The position numbers and the translations under genes are program-made. The notes below the pieces were generated by a model. The model was not told the origin of the DNA, made no database searches, and was given only the letters and a program-made list of their open reading frames with translations. Shown one piece after another: positions 13,191 through 25,973 of a stretch of DNA of 64,000 bases. Source of the DNA: Coniferiporia sulphurascens (lineage: Eukaryota; Basidiomycota; Agaricomycetes; Hymenochaetales; Hymenochaetaceae); NCBI GenBank assembly GCA_002794785.1, contig NBBA01000019.1, positions 682,001-746,000 on the forward strand, written 5' to 3'. Each line of letters opens with the position of its first letter. Positions within the stretch are counted from its first letter, which is position 1.

Positions 13191-13415
13191 AATGTAAATA
13201 GACGACGTGGAATGGCTACTCGGACTTATAATCCCAAGCCTGGCGCAGAAGATAATAGTCTTGTAATGTACAATGCACAAAATTCATTCATGACGGGGGC
13301 GAATAAAGTCCCCCTCCGTATTCTTCCTATTCGTTTTATAGAAGGAGCCGACATTCCTAGAGATTAAGCGAACGACAATATACCCCAAACTCCTGAAATA
13401 TAAAATTTACTCTCC

Positions 13416-15161
13416 TTATTCCTCCCAGATCACATCTTTTCCTTCAAAAAGCGAACGGACGGCGCCCTCGCTCAGAGACTTGCACCCTTTAAATGTAACT
13501 TCCTTCAACGTGTTCCATTTATCCTGTCCCTCGAGTAGCTCCCTGAAGAACCTCAGCTCCACCCCATCCAGGGCATCGCATAGCACGAAGTGGATATCCT
13601 TCAGTTTCGGGAGCCTCATACAGGTCAGGTCTTCATAGTGGCTCTTCCAGATGTTGGGCTTCAAGTACGGCGTCAAGAGGGTGAGGCTGCGCAGGTTATG
13701 CAGCTTTGCGAATGGGACATCGTAATGGCCACCTAAGTCCGCGAACTCCTTCGTTATCCACATTTGGAAGCTGAAGACCTCGACATTCATATACTGCTCG
13801 GAGGAATGAGGAAGGACGCAGTCAAGCCAGCCATCTCCATCCACGTCAATTGTCTCCGTACCTGCCAGTGTGATGACTCGTACATGCAGATTCTTGAGGC
13901 TCGGAAAGCGAAGTGCCTTCATGAAAGGCAGAATGCTCTCCGCGGTCAAAAAAAGTGCCGAAAACTCAAAAGTCTGAAGGTTCGGAAGGACTGTGTCTGG
14001 AAGTGTATAATCATCATCCTTCGTAGATGGTATAAAGCCCTCAAGATGTAAGTGAAAGTTCTCGAGAAGAGGGCTCGATCGCAAGAGCCCCAGCAGCAGG
14101 TTCATATCATATACCCTCTCAAACTCGTAATCGACAATCTCTTCCGTAATATCCAGGGTCAGCGTCGTCAGCGGTGGGGCGAGATGTAGGAAAGGACGCG
14201 GGAACAGGTTGTGCACCGTGAGGTTGGTCAAGTTCGGCATGTACCAGGTCGTGTAAAAGTGCATTAGTGGTTCAGACTGGTCAAGTATGCTTTCCGAAGC
14301 ATCCCCATCGAGATTTTGCAGCCCTGGATAGCGGAGAGTGACGCTTTTGAGTCGGGGGAGGTTGAGACCGGTGCTATATAGAGATATATCCTGGAAAAGG
14401 TCTAGCCAATCCGCATCATACAAGGTATCCATTACATATTCGATATTTTCCCAACGAGATACCTCCGAAATCGCTACGCCTAAAAGTGTAACACCATTTA
14501 CGAAAGTCGAATTAATGTCAAGATCCAGTTCCACATCCAACCCGATATTTTTGCTGCGCTTTAAGCAGACCTGAAGCTGCGCGAGGCTAGCGCTGCTGGT
14601 AAAGAGATTACTGATTTTGTTCCATAAGCGTGGATTACGCATAACGATATCATGGAACTGCTTGTTCACTAGAGAGAGGTTGAATGCTGTTTGGTTATCT
14701 TCGGAGCACGCCATCTCAAAGATATTATTGAGGACGTCCACGGGAGCCGACTTCATTCCATGGGATAGAACCATAGCCTTATAATTGGCTTCCACCGACG
14801 ATATCTTCCTCTCCAGCGAGCTCGCGAGGCAGCTTAAAGTGCTCAGAAGGTGCTTGAGCTCTTTGAGCTCTTTAAAAGTCGACTTCAGCTCGATGCGAGG
14901 CGGAATTTGAGAAACCGTCATATCCTGACTAATCTTCGCGTCGCCTTGATGTCTGCGACATATTACGACCGACCGAAGCAGTTAGCTTCTAAGACAGAAA
15001 AAAAGAAAGAAAATTACTCACAGCACCGGGAAGCAATTGCCCCACATTCGGTCTACGTCCACTGGGAAATCCGCATTTTCCAGCTCCCTCGCAGTCTTCA
15101 TGAGTCCATAGATGGACTTTGCATCTATATTCACAGGTTGGCAATGCGACGAGGCGTTCAT
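13416..15161 (-). CDS. F-box/leucine-rich protein, family 1, copy 3
   Basis: About 558 residues in two exons, 15161-15022 and 14952-13416. Exon 1 is 140 nt (MNASSHCQPVNIDAKSIDG to WGNCFPV) with a consensus GTGAGT donor; the acceptor ends in GCAG. The coiled-coil-like segment ELKELKHLLSTLSCL precedes the F-box PVDVLNNIFEMACSED, LVNKQFHDI, NPRLW. Leucine-rich repeats fill the rest, ending LFEGKDVIWEE, very like copy 1. Of the intact family-1 copies this has the cleanest splice sites, so it supports the two-exon model for the others. Confidence 0.84.
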
Positions 15162-15881
15162 TCTGCAGTGACGTCCAACCTCCTTTCACGTTGTGAATCG
15201 TGGATTCGTGTGCGGGCGTGCTGCTATTCCTTCCTCGATAATTTGATGGCACAAGAGCGGAAAATATATATTTCTGGTATTTTGTTGCTTGTTGCTCTTT
15301 GCATGCGACACCCCTCTGATGCAGGTACAAACGAGCCGAAGCGTAAGGAAACGAGAAAAAAACAGACCCAAGTATGAGATAGAGACTAGAGTGTACGTGT
15401 TGTATTTTAAGATTATTCAAATGTTCAGGCGGTCATGCGGTTTGGAGAAGAGAAGATAGAGCCCCTGTGAGCACGTTAATTTTTCCAAGTATTAGTCATA
15501 TTTGTTGCTGACAAAGCAAATTGTATAATAAAATTTATAGGATATGAAAAGGTCTATAAATAGTAAGTGGTAAGTAAATCAAAGACAAATACTGTATGTC
15601 AAATGTGGTCAGCTACGTATCCATACGTATACCCTGCCTCTAAGTCAGTTACATTACAGCTACGGCTCACTTTACGGCCGTACCGTAATCCGTAAATACA
15701 AGTATGGTGATGAGTCCTATAGAGGGGTGGGGTGTAAGGCTATGCCACAAAAGCTAAGAATATTTACTCAGTATAATTGAGCAGAGAGCCTGTTTTAAAG
15801 GCTGGATGGGAGGATGTTCTCACTGGGGGGGAGGCACACAGCCACAAACTACCGCTGTCTATACTCGCGGGTTCGCAATAC
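15162..15881. other. Upstream flank of F-box copy 3 and remnant DNA
   Basis: 15162-15470 is the family-1 upstream flank. 15731-15790 is an inverted near-copy of 32945-33003 (about 57 bp). 15855-15881, followed by the target duplication at 15882-15886, encodes on the minus strand the residues after the broken exon 1 that resumes at 21728. Confidence 0.5.
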
Positions 15882-15886
15882 GATGC

Positions 15887-16144
15887 TCTTAAAATCTATG
15901 CATGTTGTGGTAGATGATGAGGTGCAGTGGTGAAGTTGAGGCAAAGGTGGGTTATCAGCGTAAACCGATGTATTTCTAGGGCAAGACCAGCTCCCCTTAT
16001 ATACACGTTCCGTGGGCTAGTACTACTATAACTATCTAGCTCCTGTATTGTATGGCGTTATCATTGCATTATCGTTCACTTAGTAAGGTGGTTGTTCATA
16101 TGACCACGTACTATATTTATATCGTTTGTTATATTTATTTAATA
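15887..16144 (-). repeat. 3' LTR of copia copy 1 (258 bp)
   Basis: Complete LTR of the same sequence family as 21350-21606 and 32683-32937. It begins directly after the target duplication and ends at the polypurine tract. Confidence 0.9.
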
Positions 16145-16151
16145 CTCCCCT

Positions 16152-19100
16152 TCAAACTTTTATTAGGTGGAGTAGACTTGTAAAATGTTTGATTAATTCG
16201 ATCGTTAGCGCTTTCATCATAATATCAGCCTTTTGCTGTCCAGTTGGAATGTATGAAACTGATATGGTTTCATTTTCAATATAATCTCGTAAGAAATCTT
16301 TTCGTATATCAATATGTTTTGTTCGTTGCATATATTTTTGTTCTGTTGAATTTACTATAGTTATGGCTGCTTGATTATCACATAATATTTTCATAGGTGT
16401 ATCCAAGGTCTGCAGTACCTCTTCAACCAGTCTTCTTAGCCATATTGCTTCTTTTACTCCATGAGTTAAAGCTTGTAGTTCAGCTTCGCATACTGATAGT
16501 GACACTAATTCTTGTTTTTTACTTGACCATGACGTTGTTGCGTTTCCAATTTGGAATATATATCCTGATATTGCTTTATGGCCTTCTTGTGTCATTCTGT
16601 CAGCATTGGTGTATCTGATTAATTCGATTGGTTCTTTTCCTCCGAGTATTAGCCAATAATCATTTGTTCCTTTTAAATATTTAAAGCAGTGTTTTACTGC
16701 ATTATAGTGTTCAATACTAGGTTTATTCAAATGCCTAGCAAATTGACCTGTTGCGAATGATATATCAGGTCTCATACAATCTGCTGCATATTGTAATGCT
16801 CCAACCATATTCATATAAGGTATTTGATTCATGAAGTTTAATTCTTCATTAGTTGGATTTTCAAGTGATTTTAACACTTGACCAGGTGTCATTGGTGTTT
16901 GTACCATTGCAGTGTCTTTTAATTTATATTTTTCTATAATATTATCAATATAATGTTTTTGTCTTAGTTTTATTATTCTTTCTTCTCGGTTTCTTTCAAT
17001 TTCAATGCCAAGTAACCAATGTACATCGTTTCCGTCTGTGAATTTTACATGTTTTCCTATTTCATCTTTAAATGCTTTTATTATTAATAAATTTAAGCCG
17101 CATATTGTTATGTCGTCAACATGTATGAAAAGTATTAGAATTGTTTTTCCTTTTACTTTTCTTAGGAATACTGCATTATCTTGGACTGCTCGTGTTAGTC
17201 CTATTCCTATTAATATTTCTGATAATTTTTTATACCATCATCTGCCTGCTTGTTTTAATCCGTATAAGGCTTTATTTAATTTTAAAACTTGTCCAGGTTT
17301 GATTTCAATTAGATTTCCTGGTGGTGGTTTTATGTATATATTTTTGTCTTTTTCTAATTCACCATATAAGTAAGCTGATTTAATATCAATTTGGTGGATT
17401 TCGTAATTGTTTGTTGCGCTCCAACTTAATATAGTTCTTACTGTGGCTAATCTTGCCACTGGAGTGAATGTATCATTTGAGTAGTAATCTATGCCTTCTT
17501 TTTGGGCAAACCCTTGTACTACTAGTCTTGCTTTGTAACGTTCAATATCTCCATTTGCTAATCTTTTTGTTTTATAAACAAATCTTGTTCTGATTATATT
17601 TGCTTCTTTTGGTGGATCAATGATTTTCCATGTTGATCTTTCAATTAACGTTTTTATTTCTTCTTTCATTGCCATGATCCACTGATTTGCGTCAATTCTA
17701 TTGATCGCTTGTTGATATGAATTTGGATCGCCTATTAATTCCACATTGAATTGATTAAATTCCGTAAGATAAGCAACTGTATTTTGTTAGTCAAAGTTAA
17801 GACCTAATGATCGTTTTGTTGGTTTTGTTGTTCTTACTGGTCTTTCATTTGTTAATTCTTTTATTTGTTCGTTTTGTTTTTCTGTTATATTCTCCCCTTC
17901 AATTTTAGATGGTGGAGAATCTAAAAATTGTAAATTTCGTTCGACTGAGATTTTTCTATTATGATAGGTTCTATGACCTTTACTTTCTTCATCAAATCCT
18001 AGCCATTGTGCATATATTCCTTTTGGTTGTAATTTATTTACATCTTCTTGTCGTATTATGCAATATTGGCCAAATTCTTTTAAATCGTCGATATTATAGT
18101 TTTCGTTGTATCATTTAAAATATGGTGTTTTAAAATCAATAGCACTCTTTGGTGTTCTATTGTAAACATAAGTACTGTATTTTACAGCTTCTCCCCATAG
18201 ACTGGGTGGTAGTTTTGCTTGTAGCAGGTTTACTCGTGTATTGTTTAGAATCGTTTGATGTGATCATTCTGCTACACCATTTTGTTGTGGCGTATTGTGA
18301 ACAGTAAGCTTTCATATTGTTCCTTGTTTTTCTAAATATTCAGTGAATTGTTTACTTAAAAACACTGTATCATTATTGCTTTGTAATATTTTTATTTTTA
18401 TATTGTGTTGTGTATTGAGCATTGTAGCCCAAGTCATATAAGCATTAAAGCCCTCATCTTTTGTTTTTAATAAAATCATTTTTATCCATCTTGTGGCATC
18501 ATCTACTAGTGTTAGGAGATATTTATATCCTCCTATAGCATGTGTGGATGCTGGACCCCATATGTCCATATGTATGTGATTGCCAAATTTTTTGGCTAAT
18601 TTTGAAATACATAATTTTGGAATTTGCATTCTTTTTATATTTGCTTCTATGCAAATTGTGCATTGAGTTTCTTCATAATTTGAAATTTTATTGTTTGTAA
18701 TGTGATCTTCTTTTAGTAATCGTTTTATGTAAGCATAACTTATATGCCCGAGTTTTTTGTGAAGTTTGAATAATGTTACATTTTTTGTAGCTGCATGTAC
18801 ATTGTTGTTATATATACTATACAATCCATTCGTGTTTTTAATTTTTCTGCATAAAGATCCATTAGGATACTTTATTGTACATTCATTTTCTTTATAAATA
18901 AATTCGTAGCCATCTTGACATAGAAGTCCTTGAGAGACTAATGTCATATTCATTTTAGGATTGTAATATATGTTTGATAATATAATGACACTTACTGAGT
19001 GTCCGTTGGGGATGTAAAGCTTAAGATCCCCTACTATGTTTGCCATAAATGTTGTTTTATTGGCCGCCATTATCATAATTGTGTCGGTTTTGTAAGTATT

Positions 19101-20996
19101 TCGTAATCAGTTTAGATATGGTGTTAGATGTATCATTGCACTAGTATCAATTATATCCATTGAGGAATAAACAATATTAGCAAATTTTTCTGTTGTTATA
19201 GCGTTAATGCTTACATCTAAATTATTGTCATCCATGTCTTCCATGGCGCTATCATGGTTTCCTATTGTGTCCAGGAAGTCATTATAAGAATAAATTGGGA
19301 ATTCTCCCATGTCAAAGTCGTTGTCGTTGATTTCAGTTATAAAGGCAGTTTCGCCTTGGCCGATTATGGCACTTAACTCGATTTGAGAGCTCGATGCAAT
19401 GTTTGTTGCTGCTGCTGCTGCAGTATGTTTAGCCTGGGCCGCACTTGCCCCAGTCATTGTCGGTGCCGCTGACGCACCCATTTCCTTCCCTTTTCCTTTG
19501 TCATCATTTGTGTCCTCTTTCTTCTTTTGAGCTGCCTTCGTCCATTCCGTTTTTGGCGCCCAGCAGTCTCAACTAAAGTGCCCTAACTTATTACAGTTGT
19601 AACACTTGATAACGTGTGATTGTTGGTTAGGAGAATATCCCCCTCGTCCTCGTCCTTGCATGTATCCGCCACGGCCTCTATAGCCGCGACCTTGTGGCTG
19701 TACTCCGTGGCTGTTACCACATCCGCGGCCCCTAAAATAGGGGTGTGTCTGCTCGTCCTTGGGCAGGTGGTTAGCCGCCGCTCCTGTCCTCTGATGATTT
19801 TTATGCCACCCCTCGAAGGCGTTTCTCAATGCCATTAGTAGGAATTGAGGGGTTAGTTCAATTTCATCTTTGTCCGGATTTGTTTTGTTAATTGTTTTAA
19901 TGTATAACTCACTCTGCGTGAGTATGTATTGATATTGTTCAGGTGTTGCCCGCATAATAGCCGATATGTACGTCGACTCTGAAACTTTTACCCCTTGGGC
20001 TATGAGTTCCTCGTATTTATTGCTGAGGTTATCGAGTGTTCCATCGAAATGGCTGACATGACCTCTGATATCAAAAAGGGCAGCCTTGTTAAAGCCCTTT
20101 GTAATTGTTGTCTGGACGTTATATCATCCGTCAAGTGCTTTGAGTAGCGCTGGAATATCTTTAGAGAAATTAAGATAATAAGCCAGTATTTTGTCGGGCA
20201 TAGTGCGCATAATGCCGTTATATAAAGCGCTTGATATACCAGTCTCTCCAGTTCCTGGGGAGTTAATGAGCAGGTTACCGTAACCTGCACTCTCGATTGC
20301 ACTTCGGACTCTGTAGTTCCAGAGTTTGTAGTTTCTGTGCCTGTCGAGTTTCTCAATTCCGTTGAAGAATTTCTGGAGTTCTGCGAGTTTAGTTGCCATA
20401 CTCGGTTCATCTTCCTCAGTATTGTTAGTGTCTGAATCGTCAGGTTCAGATGGTTCTGATGGCTCATGTGATGGGTTATTTTTGGATTCTTCGGAGTTTT
20501 CTTCTTTGTTATCTTCTTTTTTATCATCGTCTTCTTTCTTATCGTCTTCTTGTTCTGGCTTAATATAAGGATTGTCAATTTTAAATTGTTCTTTTTCATT
20601 TGGATCTGATATGCCCAAATACGTACTTATTCAATATCTGATTTCGGATGATTTTCCTTGGTCGGATATTCCTAAATCTTTAGTGTGATTCATTAATTCC
20701 ATTTTATAGTCAGCTTTTATTTTTAATTTTTCATCTCGGGTAGAATTATTGTACCTGTTTATTCGATCTTGGATCTGTTGTTCCGTTCCGTTAATAGGTA
20801 TTTGTCTGAGGTTACATTGAACTATTAGGTCAACTAACCTTTTGCTATCTTTAGCTTTTTGAATTTTTTCTTCGAGTTCTTTGATTGTTGATGACTGCAT
20901 GTACATTATTTTTAGTTCGTTAGCGATGATTCGTAATCCTGATAATTTTTGCAAACGTGTTTGCTCACGAGTGTTTGGTTTCTGTCCGTCAGACAT
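16152..20996 (-). pseudogene. copia gag-pol, one frame with in-frame stops
   Basis: From MSDGQKPNTREQ at 20996 to the terminal stop at 16152 the whole polyprotein lies in one frame of about 1,615 codons. I see no frameshift, only internal stops: TGA at 20631, 20124, 19569, 19107, 18312, near 18262, near 18113 and at 17238, and TAA near 17787. Domains: Gag; RG-rich stretch; zinc knuckle CYNCNKLGHF; integrase zinc part HKKLGHISY...CTIC and core DIWGP; QQNGVAE; reverse transcriptase with [26 protein letters not shown] and FIHVDDITI; RNase H with SLSVCEAELQAL and CDNQAAI. Several stops replace an Arg codon kept in copy 2 or in the family, as expected from CGA to TGA. Confidence 0.9.
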
Positions 20997-21065
20997 AATT
21001 TCGTTATTCGAGGATGTATAATTTTGTTAATCGTTTCATTAGTTGTAGAGTCAAGGCTCATAACC

Positions 21066-21727
21066 TCTTAAAATCTATGCACGTTGTGGTAGATGATGAG
21101 GTGCAGTGGTGAAGTTGAGGCAAAGGTGGGTTATCAGCGTAAACCAATGTATTTCTAGGGCAAGACCAGCTCCCCTTATATACACGTTCCATGGGCTAGT
21201 ATTACTATCTTAAAATCTACACATGTTGTGGTAGATGTTGAGGTGCAGTGGTGAAGTTGAGGCGAAGGTGGGTTATCAGCATAAACCAATGTATTTCTAG
21301 GGCAAGACCAGCTCCCCTTATATACACGTTCCATGGGCTAGTATTACTATCTTAAAATCTACGCATGTTGTGGTAGATGTTGAGGTGCAGTGGTGAAGTT
21401 GAGGCGAAGGTGGGTTATCAGCATAAACCGATGTATTTCATGGTAGAGACCAGCTCTCCTTATATACATCTACCATGAGCTACATATACTATAACTATCA
21501 TAGCTCCTATTCGTATTGTGTTATCATTGCGTTATCGTTGACTTAGTAAGATGGTTGTTCATATGACCATCCATTATTTATATCATTTCGTTATATTTGT
21601 TTAATATACTATAACTATCTAGCTCCTGTATCATATGGCGTTATCATTGCATTATTGTTCACTTAGTAAGGTGGTTGTTCATATGACCACGTACTATATT
21701 TATATTGTTTGTTATATTTATTTAATA
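21066..21727 (-). repeat. 5' LTR of copia copy 1 with stacked LTR insertions
   Basis: The 5' LTR is split. 21066-21207 and 21208-21349 are two 142-bp pieces with the same breakpoint. 21350-21606 is a full 257-bp LTR flanked by TACTA on both sides (21345-21349, 21607-21611). 21607-21727 is the rest of the host LTR. A solo LTR therefore sits inside the LTR of its own family, with an extra truncated copy in tandem. Confidence 0.85.
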
Positions 21728-22080
21728 GATGCTTTCATTCTGCAGGGACATTCAATATCCTTTCATGTTGTGGTACGACGAATCGTAAATTCGTGTACAG
21801 GCTCTGTTTCGACAGGTTGAAGTCGTGATGGAAGCGACAAAGTATATCCCTAGTATTATGGTGCTTTTTGTTTTCGAGACAAAGCGTGAGGAAGGAAACT
21901 CAGAAAGAATCAAGCCCGAGATAGAGTTCAAGTGTTCAAGCTGCTGTGCAGTTCGGAGGGGAGGATATAGCAGTAACCCATTTGATGGTCACAGTGGCAT
22001 CACGATATTGAACTTTCAAATATGTTATTACAGTATCATGTAATGCGTCAGAAAGGCGTCAGCTACACCCAGAGTGGAAA
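21728..22080 (-). pseudogene. Remnant of a fifth family-1 F-box gene (start of exon 1 and its flank)
   Basis: A start codon at 21738 begins MKAS, then copia copy 1 interrupts. The frame resumes beyond the element at 15886 downwards with YCEPASID, matching MKASSCHQSATVD of copy 2. The stretch 21760-22080 is the family-1 upstream flank. After about 15855 the similarity stops, so the rest of this gene is lost or moved. Confidence 0.7.
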
Positions 22081-23026
22081 ATATGTGGCGTAAAATCCCA
22101 AAAAAGTCCCCCAAAAAGCGAGGTCGTCAGCAGCCAGCCGAGAACCTAGCCACATCCTCGAATTGTGCCGCAAAAATGTAGAACGTCTTCGTATGATCTA
22201 TGCGGGAGTATTTGCTGGCTGACAACTTTCCCGGGACGTAGGCAACGTTAGGCGGCGCCGCAGCGACCAAAACAATGTGGTTGGGAATCACTTTCATGCT
22301 TTTTTTTTAGTACGAACTTGATTCTTTAATAAGAAGACTGAAGTAAAACTTGAACGACAGAGTTAGATTCTGGAGTAACCGGTGAATGGTGCCACTGGTG
22401 GCCTTCATTATCACCCTTTTCAGAAGTTTGATACGAGCTCAAAGTAATACCGGAATTATGCATGATGCACATTAATCATATTGCCAGTGTATGTTGACGT
22501 GAAGATGGTCTCCATGGTATTCAACCACTGGCAGATGGCTTCTATTCAGTTCCAGCTTCAACTTGTACATGGCACCGTGACATGCATTTTTGCCAACACG
22601 ACCGTGCTATCAGGCATCTGTATTATTGTACTACAGAATCCTCTATCTAACGGTAGGAATCTGGCCATCGGCCTCGGACTCAGAGTCCAGACTCATGAGT
22701 CTGCAAAAACAATGGCGCAGACAACAATATTGATCATATATAATATACAATACGCAAAATCCATTCATGACCGCCTGGGGGAAGATACTGCATCGAATAA
22801 GGTCCTCCTTCATATAAATTATATTCGTCATATGATTTCATTAGGCAATTTACGACCTTAGCAGATCAGTTCAGTGACTTTCTAAGCATGTTAAAGAAAC
22901 CGTCATCTATCTACAAGGATTCCTTGAATATTGGCGAGGAAATTTGAGCTAACATCTGTGAAAACAAAGAAATTAACCGGACGAAAATGCCCCAGACTCC
23001 TGAAATAAGGCTTACTCTTATTATTC
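22081..23026. other. Intergenic; duplicated segment and 3' flank of F-box copy 4
   Basis: 22050-22370 is a diverged copy of 33040-33480. 22735-22870 is the 3' flank shared with other family-1 genes. An open frame at 22481-22861 (+, 126 codons) overlaps this flank and has no recognisable domain, so I do not call it. Confidence 0.45.
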
Positions 23027-24753
23027 TTACCAGGTCACATCCTTTCCTTCAAAAAGCGAACGGACAGTGCCCTCGTTCAAAGACTTACATCTCTTAAATG
23101 TGATTCTCTTCAAAGTGCCCCAGTTACCCTGTTCCTCGAGCAGCTCTTTGAAGGACCTCAACTCCACCTCGTCGAGGGCATTGCATTTCACGAAATGGAT
23201 ATCCTCCAGTTTCGGGAGCTTCATACAGGTCTGGACGCCATAGCCGCTCCTAGAAATGTTGGGCTTCAAGAAGGGTGTTTCTAGGGTTATACTGCGCAGG
23301 TTACGCAGCTTTGCGAATGGGAGATCGTAATGCCCGCCTGAGCAACCCTTCTCAATCCATGTTTTGGTTTTATAGCTGAAGACCCCGATATTCATGTATT
23401 GCTTGTGGGAAAGAGGGAGGATGCAGTCAAGCCAGTCGCCTCTCCTTAAGTCACTGCTATCTGCGTCGACACAAACATGCAGATTCCTGAGACTCGGAAA
23501 GCAGAGTGCCTTCATGAAAGGAAGGAGGTGCTCTGGACGCCAATATTTAACCGAAAATTCGAAAGTCAGAAGATTCGGAAGAACTGCTTCTGTGAGCGTA
23601 TGGCCATCATCCTCTGTAGATGGTATAAATTTGTCAAGCCGTAAACGGAAAGTCTTAAGAAGAGGGCTTGATCGCAAGAGCTCGAGCAGCATGTTCATAT
23701 AATACACCCTTTCAAGAGTATCCTCGTCCTCAATCTCATTTTCTTCAATATCAATGATCAACGTCGTCAGTGGTGGGGTGAAACGTAGGAAAGGACGCGG
23801 GAACAGATTGCGTACTGTGAGGCTCGTCAAGTTCGGCATGTACCAGGTCGTGTAAAAGTGCAATAGTGGTTCAGAATGATCCACTATGCTTTCTGGATCA
23901 TCTCCATTATACCTTGGATAGGAGAGAGTAGCGCTTTTGAGCCGCGGGAGATTGAGACCAGTGCTGTACCGTGATATATCCTGGAATATGCTCAAACAGT
24001 CCCAACCGCGGGCTTCTCTCCCCATTTCGTAAGAGACACTTTCCCAACGGGATGTCTCCGGAACCGCCATGCCTAAGATATTAATTCCATATTTCATTGG
24101 ATGGTTGAGTTCGAGTGCCATATCCAACCCGACATCCCTGCTACGCTCCAAGCTGACCCGGAGTTGCCCGAGTTTGACTTTGTCAACGCGATTAAAATCG
24201 ACAATTTTCCAAAAGCGTAGAGTAGGCTTTACGACAGTATGGATGATTTTGTTCCATAAGCGTGGATTATGAATTACAGCAGCATGGAACTTCTTGTTTA
24301 CCAGAGAGAGGTTGAACGCCATTTGGGTGTCTTCGCGATACGCCATCTCAAAGATACGATCGAGGACCTCCACGGGAGCCGTGTTTATTCCATGGGATAG
24401 AACTAGATCGATGCTAGACTCGTATATGGCTTCCATCGACGATATCTTCCTCCTCAGCGAATCTTTGAGACAGCTTAAAGTGTCCGAGAGGTGCTCGAGT
24501 TCCTCAAGGGTCGACTTCAGCCCTGTGAAATGACCCATCATATCCCGTCTAGTTTCCGCGTTTTCTTGACGTCTATGACACGTTATGACCGGTCAAGTGG
24601 TTAGCTTCCAAGACAGAAAAAAAAATATTAAGGTACTCACACCACCACTGGGAAGCAGTTGTTCCACATTTGGTCTACGTCCATTGGGAAAACTGCATCC
24701 TCCAGTGCCCTTATGACTTTCATGAGTCCTATGGTGGACTCTGCCTCTATATT
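23027..24753 (-). pseudogene. F-box/leucine-rich protein, family 1, copy 4, 5' end cut off by copia copy 2
   Basis: The second exon (24572-23027, about 515 codons) is open and keeps the family pattern: F-box PVEVLDRIFEMAYRED, LVNKKFHAA, NPRLW, then leucine-rich repeats including GLNLPRLKSATL and FPRPFLRFTPPLTTL. Exon 1 ends at 24641 with a GTGAGT donor and encodes NIEAESTIGLMKVIRALED to NNCFPV. It runs into the LTR of copia copy 2 at 24754, so the usual start is missing. Translation could start at the in-frame Met of GLMKV, leaving most of the protein intact. Whether it is expressed is unknown. Confidence 0.75.
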
Positions 24754-24989
24754 TCTTAAAATCTACGCACATTGTGGTAGATGATGAGGTGCAGTGGTGA
24801 GTAGAGAGGTAGCAGGGTTATCAGCATAAACTGATGTATTTCATGGTAGAGACCAGCTCTCCTTATATACATCTACCATGAGCTACATATACTATAACTA
24901 TCATAGCTCCTATTCGTATGGTGTTATTGTTGTGTTATCGTTCACTTAGTAAGGTGGTTGTTCATATGACCATGTACTATTCTTAGTCA

Positions 24990-25973
24990 CCCTCCTTGAC
25001 CTTGAACCACCACCATCTCGGGGTTTTCCCACGGTTCACTTGCCTAGTCGACCCACTACGCGTTAACTCGCAGCCGTATTACACGCAGAGTAGCTTGCCT
25101 AGCACGCCTCCTCCACTTAGTACAGGGTGCGGTTGTCACAAAGACATATGCCGTCCCAGATACCGGTTGGGCTTTTAGGACGATAGGGCCTCATAACCTC
25201 AAACATCAAACCTCACTCTCGCACTACCTACTTAACCTCCTCCTAGGGAGATGACAAAAACACAACCCATTTACCCATGCCCCCTCCTACTCCTTCACCT
25301 CCCAGTGCCTAACTTCGAAACCGACACCACATATGAACCTTTCAACCTCGTTAACGAAAACCAACACATATTAGACTGGGCTATACGCCAGTACAAGTTA
25401 CAGGTCATCAGCATTACTGAACAACCACACAATTCACGACATATCTTCCTCTACCGACACCACCTCAGCCACTATGGCCCATGCACAAACTTAACATCAG
25501 TCCTCATACAATTCGCATTCCGCCCCACACCTCATGGCAACCTTGCCCCAGCCTCACGTACACCTACCGCTATAAACGATGACACTTTCACACCTCGTGA
25601 ATCACACACACATGACGCTCCAGACGCTATTACGACACAACTCTCGGAATCACAAATATCGGACATAAAACAATTCAAATCACGCCCACATGCACAACAT
25701 AAAAAATTCAGTAGTTTTTCCCATTTCTCACAATCACTATTAGTCATCATAGAATCCATAAAACCACCCCCCCCCCCTTCACAATTTGCTCTTCCGATAT
25801 GTATACCCCCTGACAAAACCATTTAAAAATAACCTCCGATAACACAACCTCATACCTTTCTCCTAAAGCCTTAAAATCAGGAACTTCATACCTTGTTAAT
25901 CTCCTCTGACACTCCACTTCATATGGTCTCACATCCGCGTCTTTTACTCTGTAATGTAGCGGTATACAAATGC

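Larger units (their letters stand above)
15887..21727 (-). mobile_element. Ty1/copia LTR retrotransposon, copy 1
   Basis: Degenerate element transcribed from the minus strand. The 5-bp target duplication GATGC sits at 15882-15886 and 21728-21732. In the element sense the LTR starts TATTAAAT and ends TTTTAAGA. A polypurine tract (GAAGGGGAG) precedes the 3' LTR at 16145-16153. After the 5' LTR, GGTTATGAGCCTTGA at about 21051-21065 is a plausible tRNA primer site. Internal order is Gag, zinc knuckle, integrase, reverse transcriptase, RNase H, which is the copia order. It landed in exon 1 of a fifth F-box copy. Confidence 0.93.

Noticed and set aside
20362..20568. Ser/Leu-rich plus-strand open frame
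   Set aside because: Antisense of the Asp/Glu-rich part of copia Gag.
21066..21606. Regularly spaced repeats that might suggest a CRISPR-like array
   Set aside because: They are 142- and 257-bp LTR pieces in a eukaryotic genome, explained by nested LTRs.
22481..22861. 126-codon plus-strand open frame
   Set aside because: Its end overlaps the duplicated 3' flank of F-box genes, which is non-coding in the other copies.
25532..25822. 96-codon minus-strand open frame in the retroposon
   Set aside because: Antisense to the poly(A) orientation and overlapping a longer sense frame.
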